Below, piece after piece: positions 37,766-48,965 of a stretch of 64,000 nucleotides of DNA. This DNA comes from Henckelia pumila. Taxonomy: Eukaryota > Streptophyta > Magnoliopsida > Lamiales > Gesneriaceae. The stretch's first letter is position 1; every line of letters begins with the position of its first letter. Below the pieces are notes generated by a model, which was not told where the DNA came from, did no database searches, and was given only the letters and a program-made list of their open reading frames with translations. The DNA is taken from assembly GCF_033568475.1 (NCBI RefSeq), contig NC_133123.1:164687753-164751752 (forward strand), written 5' to 3'. Position numbers and translations under genes: made by a program.

Positions 37766-40700
37766 ACAGGTGGTATCAGAGCATAAAGTCTTGGACTAAG
37801 ATAGAAGTCGAGCGGGGTAGATTGAGTCGCATGCATTTATAGTATTGCATGAATATGCTTTACTTGCTTTACAGAATTGTATGCAACTATGATTACTTGA
37901 TTGAACACTACTTGCTTTATTGAGATAAGAATTACATGATTATATGCTGATATGTATGCCTGATTTCTTGAATTCATTAGCATAAGTGAATTCGTTGCAA
38001 GCATGTATTATTTGAAAAAGCATGATATTTTGCAAGTATGTGTTCTATTCAGAAGCATGAGATTATATGTATGTTATACTGCAATAGTATTTTATAATCT
38101 CTGCCATATATATTGCTTCTGTTATCAAATAAGACAGGTTGTGCAGATAGCATAAGAACCTCAGATAGAACAGAATAGCAGACAGCACAGAACAGTGTTG
38201 AGGTAAGTGTTTGAGTCGATTGCACTGAGGAGTACGTTAGTTGAACAACTCCAAAGCTATTGATCACCAACTCAGAAAGATACAGCATATGCTATGTCTA
38301 GAAAGGGGTTAATGTGAAAAGCTGGATCAGTTGTTCAAGAGAAGCATATTCAGATAAACATAGAATCAGCTTAATTTTATATCAACTCCAGGACTTAGCA
38401 AGAAGTTGGTGAAGCCAGAAGAAGTATTGAAATTGTTTGGCAGGTAAGTAAACAGAATTGTTTCTTTCCGTGTATGCTAAAGAAGATAGAACAGTAGACT
38501 TTGCAGAATAGAAGCATAAGTTGATTCCAAGCCAGTAGTAGAAGAACAAAATCATGAACCGGTAGTATGAGGCAGAGTTGAATTTTTATTCACGCCTCTG
38601 TAATTGTGGAAACACTATGATCATCACCTCCATGAGAAATGTCCATAGCAGTATAGCTATGAAGCAAGAAATAGTGACAACAACAGCAAAGATTGATTCA
38701 GCCTCAACACCAGCAGATGAAGAAATATAAGCATAGTTCCCCTAGCTGAAACAGATCAAGAGAATAGTGGAATGACAGATAATTGCATAGGCAATAAGCA
38801 AGTACAGAAAATGAGGCTCAAGTTGTATCAGATAAGAAGATTATAGGTAAGTGAATTAATTCTAGTTAACCACTTATGTATTGATAGCATAGCATACATT
38901 CATAGATAAGTGATTTGTTATGCTATAATATGTATCTGATGAGCCTTTATTCCTCGTATTTGCTGAGATTTTGTCTTTAAGTAGATGGAATGCATGTGCA
39001 AGATTAGTCATAAACGATAAAATACAGAATTGAGGAAATAAGATAGAATGTACTGATATCAGATGTGGGATATTAAGCTAGCAATTTGTGCAATGCTAAA
39101 GCAATAAAAATTCATAGAAATGTATGATATGAGTTTCAGACATTAAATTTTGTTATTTCGGTACTGATTATATCACGATGATCGTGAAATAATGTCAGTA
39201 GAAGTCTAGTCGATATACTGAACTAGTACAGCATTAACCTAGAATTGACAGCTATGTCAGTGGTTAGAATGTACAGAAATAGTTCAATTGCCTATTTCGA
39301 CTTTTCTACGACATGAATGCAATTTTATATAGAATGGTGTCTAATACGAAAGTATTATGACAACTTGTATAGAAGAGTATTACTTGATCTGAAGAATTTT
39401 AGAAACAGCTAGCAGATTGAGTAGAAAAGAATTATGTAGTACCGAAATGAAAATTAATTCTATGACAATAAGTTATGTCAACAAGATGCTATTCGACTAT
39501 TGTCAGCTAAGAATTAATAAAGGAACTCATATTAGTAGAGAATAAGAAAAATCAGTTATAGTTGAGCTTTATCTTCAATTTTGCTGAAGCTATTACATCA
39601 TAGAAATCATGATTCTTGAATTTCTTGATATCAATGCAGAGGTTGTATTCTTTGACCTCAATTGATATTGATTGACTCTTATTCTTGCTAGAGTCTACTT
39701 TGATTCACTCACTGTCATTCAGAATATTTGATTTTGACTGACATTTCCTTGAGCGAGTTCCTTTGTTTGGAAATTTGAGAATTCTTGATGATTTGATGTA
39801 TTTATTCAGTGTATCTTGAAGTATTTGGCTCGTAATTGATAGAAATTCAAATTCAGACCATCAGCAAGATTTCTGGGTTTTAAAAAAAATTGATGGATTT
39901 ATTGGGTGCAGATCTGTATTTGTTGTAATTTTATGCTTGACAATATTTAAAAGGATCAGAATTGTTGCGATCCAAGCTAAACTCGATTGGTTTGGAAAGA
40001 TAAAAGCAACATTGATCTTAGATCAAGCAATAGACTATTGATTGAGAATGCAAGATTAAGATATGAGATAAGATAGCAGAGCAGAACAGATGAATTTTTG
40101 CGGTGAATAATCGTTAAATTATGCTAGATATTCTAGATACGGAATATCAGATTCGAAAAGAAACATATGACAACAGATTGAATATCTATTCAGTTGTCTA
40201 AACATGTATGATTTACATGTAATCATGAATTAAAATTCGTATTGGTGAAATAAATGAAAGCAGATACGACAGAATTGACGTTACCAATATGAGAATTCCA
40301 GTAAAAGAAGCAGAAAATAAGAACTCAAGTGATTTATGTAACAGATTAGTTACATAAGAGTTGAAGGAAGATCAATTTGTAAAAGACTTTCGTTCGAATC
40401 TACTCGAATTTTTATGAGTTTGCAATTTAGATTGTAGTTGATTTCGACAGATTCAAGAATATGGTGTAGTAGATATGATACAACCATAAAAGATACTGGT
40501 TATGCATTAGCAAGATGATCAGATTACAGGAATGATTGAAATCTATTGTCGAGATAGAGACTTTAGATTTATTCTCTAGATTGTGGCATTGATTGTCATA
40601 TATTCTGAGTGTTTGGATTGTATGAGATTTCAGTATACCATCCTCCGATTAATGGATTATCAGCTGTGATTATCCAGATTTCTGAGGATATACTCAAAAT

Positions 40701-41435
40701 TATAGTACTAGATTCGGTACTAGTTGATTGATTATTTGCCACTTGATTACTATGATTCCTGTAAGAGCTCTTGAATAGCTATAAAGACAGTATTTGGATG
40801 ATTGATTGATCAGAAACACAGAAATGTCTTTATATTGAAATGATCTTTCAGAACTATCAGCTATCAGACCAGCTATGAGTCAAGAAACTATAGAAAATGG
40901 GAAGATTACTTTGAACAGAATAAGAATAGAACAGCAATGACAGAGCTAGAAAATGAGCAACAGATATAGAGATTTGAAGTCTGAACAGAATGATCAATTT
41001 AGAAATTCTTTTCCAAGCATCATTAGATTCAGAAAGAGATTTCAGAATTGATTTCTATGAGTATTTGATCTAGCTTATTGATTAATACTCACAGTATCAG
41101 ATAGATGAATTGTTAACCATATACATTGGCTGAAGAATATCAGCTAGAACATGTATGTGCATTCAATTCAGATGCAACAGAAGTTGATAAGATTATATGC
41201 AAGACAGAGTAATTGATGCAGAGTTAGATCTAAGTTGACTCAGTGATTATATATATTTTGCAGAAGTGATTAGAAAGAAGAGTAAGATGTGATAGAAGAG
41301 AAGATATCAGACAAGATATCGACAGCTCAGAGAATTGAAGTTAATATTAATTCAGTCAGCTACACAGCTTACAAGAATCAACAGTAAGATTGAATGCGAT
41401 TTCGAGGACGAAATCATTCCTTAGAAGGGAGGAAA
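37766..41435 (+). other. Non-coding internal region of element G
   Basis: About 3.7 kb between primer-binding site and polypurine tract, with no gag or pol motif on either strand and no long open frame. It carries the marks of a large retrotransposon derivative that depends on proteins from elsewhere. Confidence 0.75.
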
Positions 41436-44281
41436 TGTAAGGCCCGAAAATATTAAGTTCTTAATGACGGGATTTAAGATTTAAATTTCGGATATGAGAA
41501 AGTAATTATTTGAAGAAGTTACGAAATGTGAAATTTCAATTTCGGGTCAGAAATATTTAATTTGAGGATTTTCGGATTTTAAGATTTTATTATCCGGAAT
41601 TCTTAAATTAAAAGATTAAAAATATTTGCAATTGATATTTATGGAATTTAAGATGTGAATTCCAAGATGATAAATATCAAGAATGAATTCTGAGGATGGA
41701 ATCCGAGAAAGGGCCAATTTGCAAATATTGAGCAATTCAGGGACTAAAATGCGATAATGTCCAAAATGATTTAATTTTAATCCAAGAATATTAATTTGAG
41801 AATATTTAGAGTTTAGACTTGAATTCTAATATTCTTAAATTATTTAGGATTGAAATTGAATTAAATCGCTTGTCCGGGGACTGAATTGCAATTAGGCCAA
41901 AGTTCAGGGACCAAACTGCAAATTCCTTGCAACTTGGCTGAATAAAACGTGTAATCAGAAGGAAATTCATCAGATTTCCAGAAAGTGGCCGAGAAAGGAG
42001 GAAATAAAGGGGTTTCAACCATTTTTGCCTTTTTAAGTCCCGCTTAAATTCAATCCGCCCGGTAGAATTTCCGATTGATCGTATATTTGCGATCACAGCT
42101 CCGAGTGCTACGTTTTGACGTAAGTTTTATGAAGTTCTATCATGTTTGAATTCTAAGTTGTTGTTAGAATTAAGATTTGATTGTATAAACATGTTCTAGC
42201 ATATACGACGATAGTATATCTAAGACGGATAGAGAAAAGATCGTCGTTTGGACATGTTTTGAATTATTGAAAGATTTTTCAGAAATATGATTTTTATGGA
42301 TGATAGTCACGTGTATTGGCTGCTGAAATTGTTGATATTATTTTGCTAAGGTGGTAATTATATTGGTGTTTAAGCTTTTGGAACAATTGAAATCATATCG
42401 TTACGCCGCCGGTTCAAGATTTTGAATTGGTATTCATTATATATGCTTAAAGCTCATCCTCAAGTGTTTAGTGGATGAATTGAATATGAGATTGAGTTTA
42501 GAATGAAGATAGAATGATATTTGAATCGAAAGATTTATCGAACTCGAATAGTTGCGACGTCAGTTTGAATTTCGATTGTATTAGCAAGATTTGAACTGTA
42601 TCAGCTTTAAAGAAACATCGATTCAGATTGGAAATTGATGTTTAGATATGATATAATCTATTTCAGATTTGAATTGAAGATTATCAAAGTTGAATCAACG
42701 AGTTCGAGTTCGAATGACTTGAAGTGTTTGAAGTTGAATCAAGAATACCTTCAAGTAGCACTGATTGAAATAAGCAGAATTTGATGTCTGATTTGGACAG
42801 CTTGTAGTTGATCAAGAAGTGACAGAGTGTCAGTTATTTGAATCAGAAATGCAGGTATGAATAGACATTAATAAGTTGGGCAGAATAACTCGAAATAGTT
42901 TTGTTCATCGAGTTGCCTAAAATCACATACTTGTCTATTTGTATATATGTCATGGTTTAAGTTTACATAAATGAGATAGATTATTCAAGATAGCTATTTT
43001 CTTGAATTTCCCAGAACATTTATGTAAATGTTTACCTGTTTAAGCTGATTTGTAGTATTTTCTGTATTGAACATGTTTTACATGTTTTATGAGATGTTTA
43101 CAGATTTATTGATATACTTATGTGATTAGATGCTTTGCTTTGCTTAGTTGGTTTATTTGAGCTAGTGTTCAAGGTGTTTTATAGCTTTTAATGCATACAG
43201 CTTATGTTGCATTCATCTTGAACTCCAGCCTTAATAGCACAGAGGGCAGTCATTGCCTAGAGTGCAGATGACGTTTGGAGAGCTGTAGTGAGTGGCATGG
43301 AATGTAGATTTATTTCTAGAGTCAGATTGACTCATGGCACGGAATATGGATTTATGTTCAGAGCCAGAAGACTCACTATAGTTGCACCAAAGTCAGAGGA
43401 GTAAAATACTTGATGCTGCCTCGAATGGGAGTGTCGGTAGTTTGAGAGCTATTTTATTCCTCGGGATCCCAAAGAACCAAGCTTTATTGATATCAGCTTT
43501 GCTAGCCTATTCCTTGGCACATGCATTGCATTTATGCATTAATCTAGAGACTTCTATGGTTTAGATTATGCGTTTATAAATGCTAGCATGTTATGTTTAT
43601 TCAAGATGTGAATTAGTTTATATGTTTAAATGATGTATATGCATGCTATTCATACTGAGATTTATTCTCACCGGAGCTATCCGGCTGTTGCTTTATTTGT
43701 ATGTGTGCATTGCATCAGGTTGGGGGCATGATCAAGCTAGAGTTGGCTTGGATAGCATCAAGAAGAGTTTTAGAAAGTGAGGACTCGGGGTTTAAGCAGA
43801 TGAAATGTATTGTATGCAAACATGTTAGAAAACAAGGAATCTTGTACATGTTGTTATGTGGTAAATCCTAGTTTATATTCATGAATTGATGTATTTATGA
43901 GTTAGGATTTATTTGTTAATACATGTGTATTATTTGACAGCTATTTGTTGCAGCAGATTTCCAGAATTTGGAGCCCGCTCGATCGGTTAAATCCCGCGGA
44001 TCGAGCGAGGCCTTTATTTTCCAAAAACAGAGAATCAAGCTTTGTTGCTCGCTCGATCGGTAACATTTCACCGATCGAGCGAGGCCAAAAAATGTTCAGA
44101 CCGAGAGCAGGTTATTGTTGCTCGCTCGATCGGGCAAGTTTTACCGATCGAGCGAGGGGCTCATTTTAAAAAAAAAAAAAAAATTTTTGGCTCTTGGTTT
44201 GAATATTCTTTTATGCTATGATTAATTGTTTATTAATCTTTGATTGCCCTAAGATGAGATTAGCAACCCGAGGTCCCCACA
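41436..44281 (+). repeat. 3' LTR of element G
   Basis: About 2.85 kb from TGTAAGGCCCG to GTCCCCACA, nearly identical to the left copy. Short open frames inside it recur unchanged in the left copy and are not genes. Confidence 0.9.
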
Positions 44282-44286
44282 ATTAC

Positions 44287-47200
44287 ATAACGAAATTCCA
44301 GTAATATTGGGACGTCCATTTCTAGCACCTTCAAATGCTTTAATTAATTGTCGAAATGGAATAATGAAATTGTCTTTTGGAAATATGACTTTAGAACTTA
44401 ATGTGTTCAATTTATGTAAACAACCAAGTATTAATGAAGATGAAGATGATATTGCAATAGAAACAATCGTGGAAGAAAATATACACCAAGAAAACTTAAA
44501 TCAACAATCTGAAGTTTGTTTAGTGGAAAGTTTTGATTCAAAAAATGTTTTTAAATCAAAGTTATTTGAAGAAATTAATGAACTTGAAGAAGTAAAAGAA
44601 AATGATCATCCAAAACTTGAATTAAAACCCTTACCAATAGAACTAAAATATGCTTTTCTTGGTGAAAATCAAACATATCCTATTGTAATATCTTCTACCC
44701 TCTTACCAAAACAAGAAGAAGATTTAATAACACTACTTAAAAAACACAAAAATGCAATTGGATGGTATAAAAGGTATAAATCCTTTAATCTGCACACATA
44801 GAATTCACTTGGAAGAAAATGCTAAAACATATCAACAACCACAAAGAAGATTAAATCCACACATGAAAGAAGTTGTTAAAAATGAAGTTTTAAAACTATT
44901 AGATGCCGGAATTATTTATCCAATCTCGGATAGTAAATGGGTAAGTCCAACACAAGTAGTACCAAAAAAATCAGGCATCACTGTTATAAAAAATGAAAAG
45001 GGAGAATTATTACAAGCTAGGATTCCATCTAGTTGGCGTATGTGCATTGATTATAGAAAATTAAATGATGCAACTAGAAAAGATCACTTTCCGTTACCAT
45101 TTTTAGATCAAATTTTAGAGAAAGTGGCAGGTAATCCTTATTATTGTTTTCTTGATGGGTATTCGGGGTATTATCAAATACCAATATCATTAGAAGATCA
45201 AGAAAAAACTACTTTCACTTGTCCGTTCGGAACTTTTGCTTTTAAAAGAATGCCATTTGGTTTATGTAATGCCCCGGCTACTTTTCAAAGATGCATGCTA
45301 AGTATTTTTAGTGAATGATTGAAGAATTTATGGAAGTTTTTATGGATGATATAACTGTTTTTGGAAACTTATTTGACTGTCTTAAAAATTTGGAAGAAGT
45401 TTTAAAAAGATGTGAAGAAAAAAATCTTGTTTTAAATTGGGAAAAATGTCACTACATGGTTAAATCCGAAATTGTGTTAGGGCATGTCATATCTGAAAAA
45501 GGAATTGAAGTTGATAAAGCTAAGGTTGATGTTATTGCTAATTTACCATCACCAAACACGATCAAAGAAATTCGATCATTTTTGGGTCATGCGGGATTTT
45601 ATAGAAGATTTATAAAATTTTTTAGCATAATATCAAAACCAATTTCAAATCTTTTAACAAAATATGCACAATTTGAATGGACTCAAGAATGTGAAACTGC
45701 TTTTAAAAAGATAATTAATCTTTTAACTACATCACCTATTTTACAACCTCCTGATTGGTCTTTACCATTTGAATTAATGTGTGATGCAAGTGATTATGCT
45801 GTAGGAGCCGTGTTAGGACAAAGAAAAGAAGGTAAACCTTATGTGATCTATTATGCAAGTAGAACCTTAAATAGTGCTCAAATCAATTATTCAACAACTG
45901 AAAAAGAATTACTTTCAGTAGTGTTTGCATTAGATAAATTTCGATCCTATTTAATTGGTTCTACTACTATTGTTTACACTGATCATTCTGCCATAAAATA
46001 TTTGTCAAATAAACAAGATGCTAAGCCGAGATTAATAAGATGGATTTTGTTGTTACAAGAATTTGATCTTGTAATAAAAGATAAAAAAGGAAAAGAAAAT
46101 GTAGTAGCCGATCATTTATCAAGAATAATTTCTGAATCATCTCAAAATGAAATACCAATAAATGAAAATTTTCCGGATGATCAACTATTTTATGCTACTA
46201 CTATGCCTTGGTTTGCTAATATTGTAAATTTTCTTGTGACAAATAAAATGCCTTCTCATTGGAGTTCACAAGATAAAAATAAATTCTTGAAAGAGGTCAA
46301 AAAATTTTATTGGGATGATCCTTATTTGTTTAAGTATTGTCCTGATCAAATTTTTCGACGATGCATACCAGACAATGAGGTAAGTAGTGTCATTAAATTT
46401 TGTCATTCTGAGGCATGTGGAGGTCATTTTTCGTCAAAGAAAACAGCTACAAAAATCTTTCAATGTGGATTTTATTGGCCTTCTTTATTCAAAGATACAC
46501 ATTCATTTTGCAAATTTTGTGAAAATTGTCAGAAAATGGGTTCAATTTCAAAATGAAACATGATGCCTTTAAATCCAATCATGATTATTGAAATATTTGA
46601 CAGTTGGGGAATAGATTTTATGGGTCCATTTCCATTATCTTTTGGATTCACTTATATTTTAGTGGCTGTCGATTATGTTTCAAAATGGATTGAAGCAATT
46701 GCATGTAGAACTAATGATCATAAAGTTGTGATAAAATTTTTGAAAGAAAATATTTTTAGTCGATTTGGAATACCTAGAGCTATAATAAGCGATGGGGGAA
46801 GTCATTTTATAAATAAATCATTTTCTTCGTTGTTAAGAAAATATGGTATTACACATAAAGTTTCTACTCCATATCACCCTTAAACGAATGGTCAGGTTGA
46901 ACTTGCAAATAAAGAAATAAAACAAATTTTGAAAAAAACAGTCAATCCAAATCGAAAAGATTGGTCGTTAAGATTAAGTGATGCATTATGGGCATATAGA
47001 ACTGCATTTAAAACATCATTGGGGATGTCACCATATAGATTAGTTTTTGGAAAGCATTGTCATCTACCTGTTGAAATTGAACATAAATCTTATTAGGCAA
47101 TTAAAGCGTTTAATACTAATTTAGATGATGCATCTAAATTAAGAAAATTGTAATTAAATGAACTAGAAGAATTAAGAAATGATGCATATGAAAATGCAAA

Positions 47201-47492
47201 GATTTATAAAGATAAAACAAAAGCATTTCATGATAAAAATATTATGAGAAAATCTTTTGAAATCGGACAAAAAGTTTTACTTTATAATTCTCGCTTGCAT
47301 TTGTTTCCAGGAAAACTTAGATCGCGATGGTCTGGACCATTTATTGTTAAATTTGTCTATCCTCATGGTGCTGTTGATGTTGAAAATCCTAAAAATAATA
47401 ATGTATTTAAAGTTAATGTGCAAAGACTTAAACCGTTTATAGAAAATGAAGTTCTTAATGAAGAGTTTATGCCTTTATATGATCCAACTTAA
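44287..47492 (+). pseudogene. Element D pol: protease end, RT, RNase H, integrase (broken)
   Basis: Resumes the protease as IPVILGRPFLAPSNALIN. Reverse transcriptase: RMCIDYRKLNDATRKDHFPL, FKRMPFGLCNAPATFQ and a FMDD box ([14 protein letters not shown] near 45330). RNase [40 protein letters not shown]. Integrase: zinc-binding H/H/C/C region ([11 protein letters not shown]), core [12 protein letters not shown] and [10 protein letters not shown], and a C-terminal domain to about 47490. Breaks: frameshift near 44765-44790, frameshift near 45312, and stops at 46555 (TGA), 46881 (TAA), 47095 (TAG) and 47152 (TAA), several of them C-to-T or G-to-A type. Pol is dead. Confidence 0.88.
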
Positions 47493-47499
47493 TTGTTAC

Positions 47500-47524
47500 T
47501 TATATTTTTATTTTATTTTTGCAG
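47500..47524 (+). promoter_or_regulatory. Candidate splice acceptor for a subgenomic RNA of D
   Basis: Directly after pol, a T-rich tract (TATTTTTATTTTATTTTTGCAG) ends in AG at 47524, 116 bases before the first extra gene. Athila-type env-like genes are expected to be made from a spliced RNA. A donor-like GAG|GTATAA lies just after the primer-binding site (32691-32698). The pairing is inference. Confidence 0.4.
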
Positions 47525-47640
47525 AATTGAGTTCACTTCCCGGTTAAGTGGCGGATAACGGTACTCCGTGACTACTTTCAGTCGGTTTTATTTTAATTTC
47601 CCAAAATAATTGAATATATATATATATATAAATATATATT

Positions 47641-48192
47641 ATGGATGAAGCTATCAAAAAACTTGGTAAATATTTTCCATCTATTTCTAAAAAAGTTCTG
47701 AGAATGATTTATGAAGGCAGATGTGAAAGATTGAGAATGCTTATGCAAAAAGGAATCCCGGAGGATATTCGTCTTATAATTGAAGCCAAGGTTCGATTAG
47801 GTGGTGAAGTTCCAAAATTCTTACTTGTTCGAAATATGTCTGGACTAGGTAAAAGTACCTATGCGAAGAAAAGAAGGGCTAAAATGTTAGATGTTTGTCA
47901 TAATTGTGCCAGATGGACTTGTAATAGACAATGCAGATCTTTGGGATATTTTTCCACAAATAGAGAAGATAAAATTGATTTCATTAAGAATGGGCTGAGT
48001 AAAGAGTCATTAGATGATATCTCATTGACTCTTGAGACGCATTCTAGTGGAGATGTTCAAGGTCAACTTCTCCGTTTATGGAAACTATTCCAAGCGCAGC
48101 GTCATGGTAATGGTCTTGGGAATCTGACTAAAAAAGATCCTATTTGCCAATTTATAAGAAAATTGGATGGTAAGCCAACCCTCGACTCATAA
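47641..48192 (+). CDS. Cysteine-rich basic protein, possible virus-type nucleic-acid-binding protein, in element D
   Basis: Intact 183-aa frame starting MDEAIKKLGKYFP, located after pol and before the LOG gene. Residues 35-60 (MQKGIPEDIRLIIEAKV) look helical. The core at residues 68-98, SGLGKSTYAKKRRAK then a C-X2-C-X4-C-X3-C cluster (Cys86, 89, 94, 98), joins a basic nuclear-localisation-like stretch to a putative zinc-binding site. This G..S.YA..RRA...C..C layout resembles the small cysteine-rich nucleic-acid-binding proteins of carlaviruses, which act as silencing suppressors or transcription regulators in plants. The last 80 residues match nothing I know. No membrane segment is seen, so it is not an envelope protein. 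Its function here is unknown. The similarity is by eye from one motif region. Confidence 0.7.
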   Translation: MDEAIKKLGKYFPSISKKVLRMIYEGRCERLRMLMQKGIPEDIRLIIEAKVRLGGEVPKFLLVRNMSGLGKSTYAKKRRAKMLDVCHNCARWTCNRQCRSLGYFSTNREDKIDFIKNGLSKESLDDISLTLETHSSGDVQGQLLRLWKLFQAQRHGNGLGNLTKKDPICQFIRKLDGKPTLDS

Positions 48193-48380
48193 ATATTGAA
48201 GGAACACTGTGAGCCACAATCACATCACTGTTTATACACATGCATGTTATTATTATATATTATTGTTTTTTACTATTTTCATCATTTTGTTCACATCTGT
48301 ATTCCTATTTCTGTCTTATTCCTTGTTTTCCTTATAAAATCACTCAACTCTCTCTATATTTTTGAAAAGAAAAAAAAAAC
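48193..48380 (+). promoter_or_regulatory. Pyrimidine-rich spacer before the LOG gene
   Basis: 188 bp, strongly T- and C-rich (48240-48360), ending CTCTCTCTATATTTTTGAAAAG, then a run of A and the LOG start codon. The tract and terminal AG could serve as a second splice acceptor that makes LOG the first frame on its own RNA. Confidence 0.35.
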
Positions 48381-48965
48381 ATGACAGGATCTTCTTCACA
48401 AAAATTGAAAAATATTTGTGTCTTTTGTGGTTCTAATACTGGAAAGAATGAAATATTTGTTGATGCAGCAATTAATCTTGGAAAAAAGTTAGCAGAGAGA
48501 AAAATTCACTTGGTTTACGGAGGAGGCAATATTGGGTTAATGGGATCTATTTCAACAGCAGCTCATCTTGGAGGTAGTCAGGTTTTGGGTATTATTCCTA
48601 CAGCTTTAGCTGAAGGAAATATTACAGGTGTTACGGTTGGGGAAGAGTTGAAAGTTTCATCAATGTACGAGAGAATAACTAAAATGATAGAAAATTCTGA
48701 TGCTTTTATTGCCTTACCTGGTGGTTTTGGTACTTTAGAAGAAATTTTTCATGTTGTTTCTTGGGCACAACTTAATATCCATAATAAACCTGTTGGCTTG
48801 TTGAATATCAATAACTATTATGATGGTTTGTTAACTTTTCTTGATGTAGCCGTGGAACAAAATTTTATTTCAGAAAATTCACGAAGGATGCTCATCTCTG
48901 CTTCGAATGAAGACCAATTAATTGATGATCTCCAAGCTTTTGTTATCAACCTGATTCGGCTATAA
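48381..48965 (+). CDS. LOG: LOG-type cytokinin riboside 5'-monophosphate phosphoribohydrolase carried by element D
   Basis: LOG enzymes release active cytokinin bases from their riboside monophosphates in one step, in the cytosol and nucleus. This 194-aa intact frame begins MTGSSSQKLKNICVFCGSNT and has the full LOG fold signature: VYGGGNIGLMG (residues 45-55), Arg98 in the MYERITKM helix where active enzymes have the catalytic Arg, and LPGGFGTLEE (112-121), the PGGxGTxxE motif with Glu121. WAQLNIHNKPVGLLNINNYY follows the plant type. Plant LOGs are usually somewhat longer (about 200-230 aa) and have several introns; this one has none, which suggests capture from a spliced RNA. The Lys after the catalytic Arg in many plant LOGs is Ile here. 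It lies between pol and the 3' LTR of D, in sense orientation, 188 bp after the cysteine-rich gene. An ordinary host gene is unlikely given this position. Confidence 0.9.
   Translation: MTGSSSQKLKNICVFCGSNTGKNEIFVDAAINLGKKLAERKIHLVYGGGNIGLMGSISTAAHLGGSQVLGIIPTALAEGNITGVTVGEELKVSSMYERITKMIENSDAFIALPGGFGTLEEIFHVVSWAQLNIHNKPVGLLNINNYYDGLLTFLDVAVEQNFISENSRRMLISASNEDQLIDDLQAFVINLIRL

Larger units (their letters stand above)
34922..44281 (+). mobile_element. Non-autonomous gypsy-type element G with large LTRs
   Basis: LTRs 34922-37765 and 41436-44281, Met-type primer-binding site TGGTATCAGAGC at 37771-37782, polypurine-like AGAAGGGAGGAAA before 41436, and ATTTCGAGGACGAAATC near 41400. The flanks AGTAC (34917-34921) and ATTAC (44282-44286) form a TSD with one mismatch, and removing G restores the protease frame of D. 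The first base pair of the left LTR is TA instead of TG. The internal 3.7 kb has no coding frame. Confidence 0.9.

Noticed and set aside
47641..48192. Cysteine-rich frame as a classical Athila env-like gene
   Set aside because: No signal peptide or membrane segment; basic and Cys-rich instead.
48381..48965. LOG frame as bacterial contamination or an ordinary host gene
   Set aside because: It is flanked on both sides by D sequence (pol and polypurine tract plus LTR), shares its A/T-rich composition, follows the plant LOG type, and lacks the introns expected of a host LOG gene.
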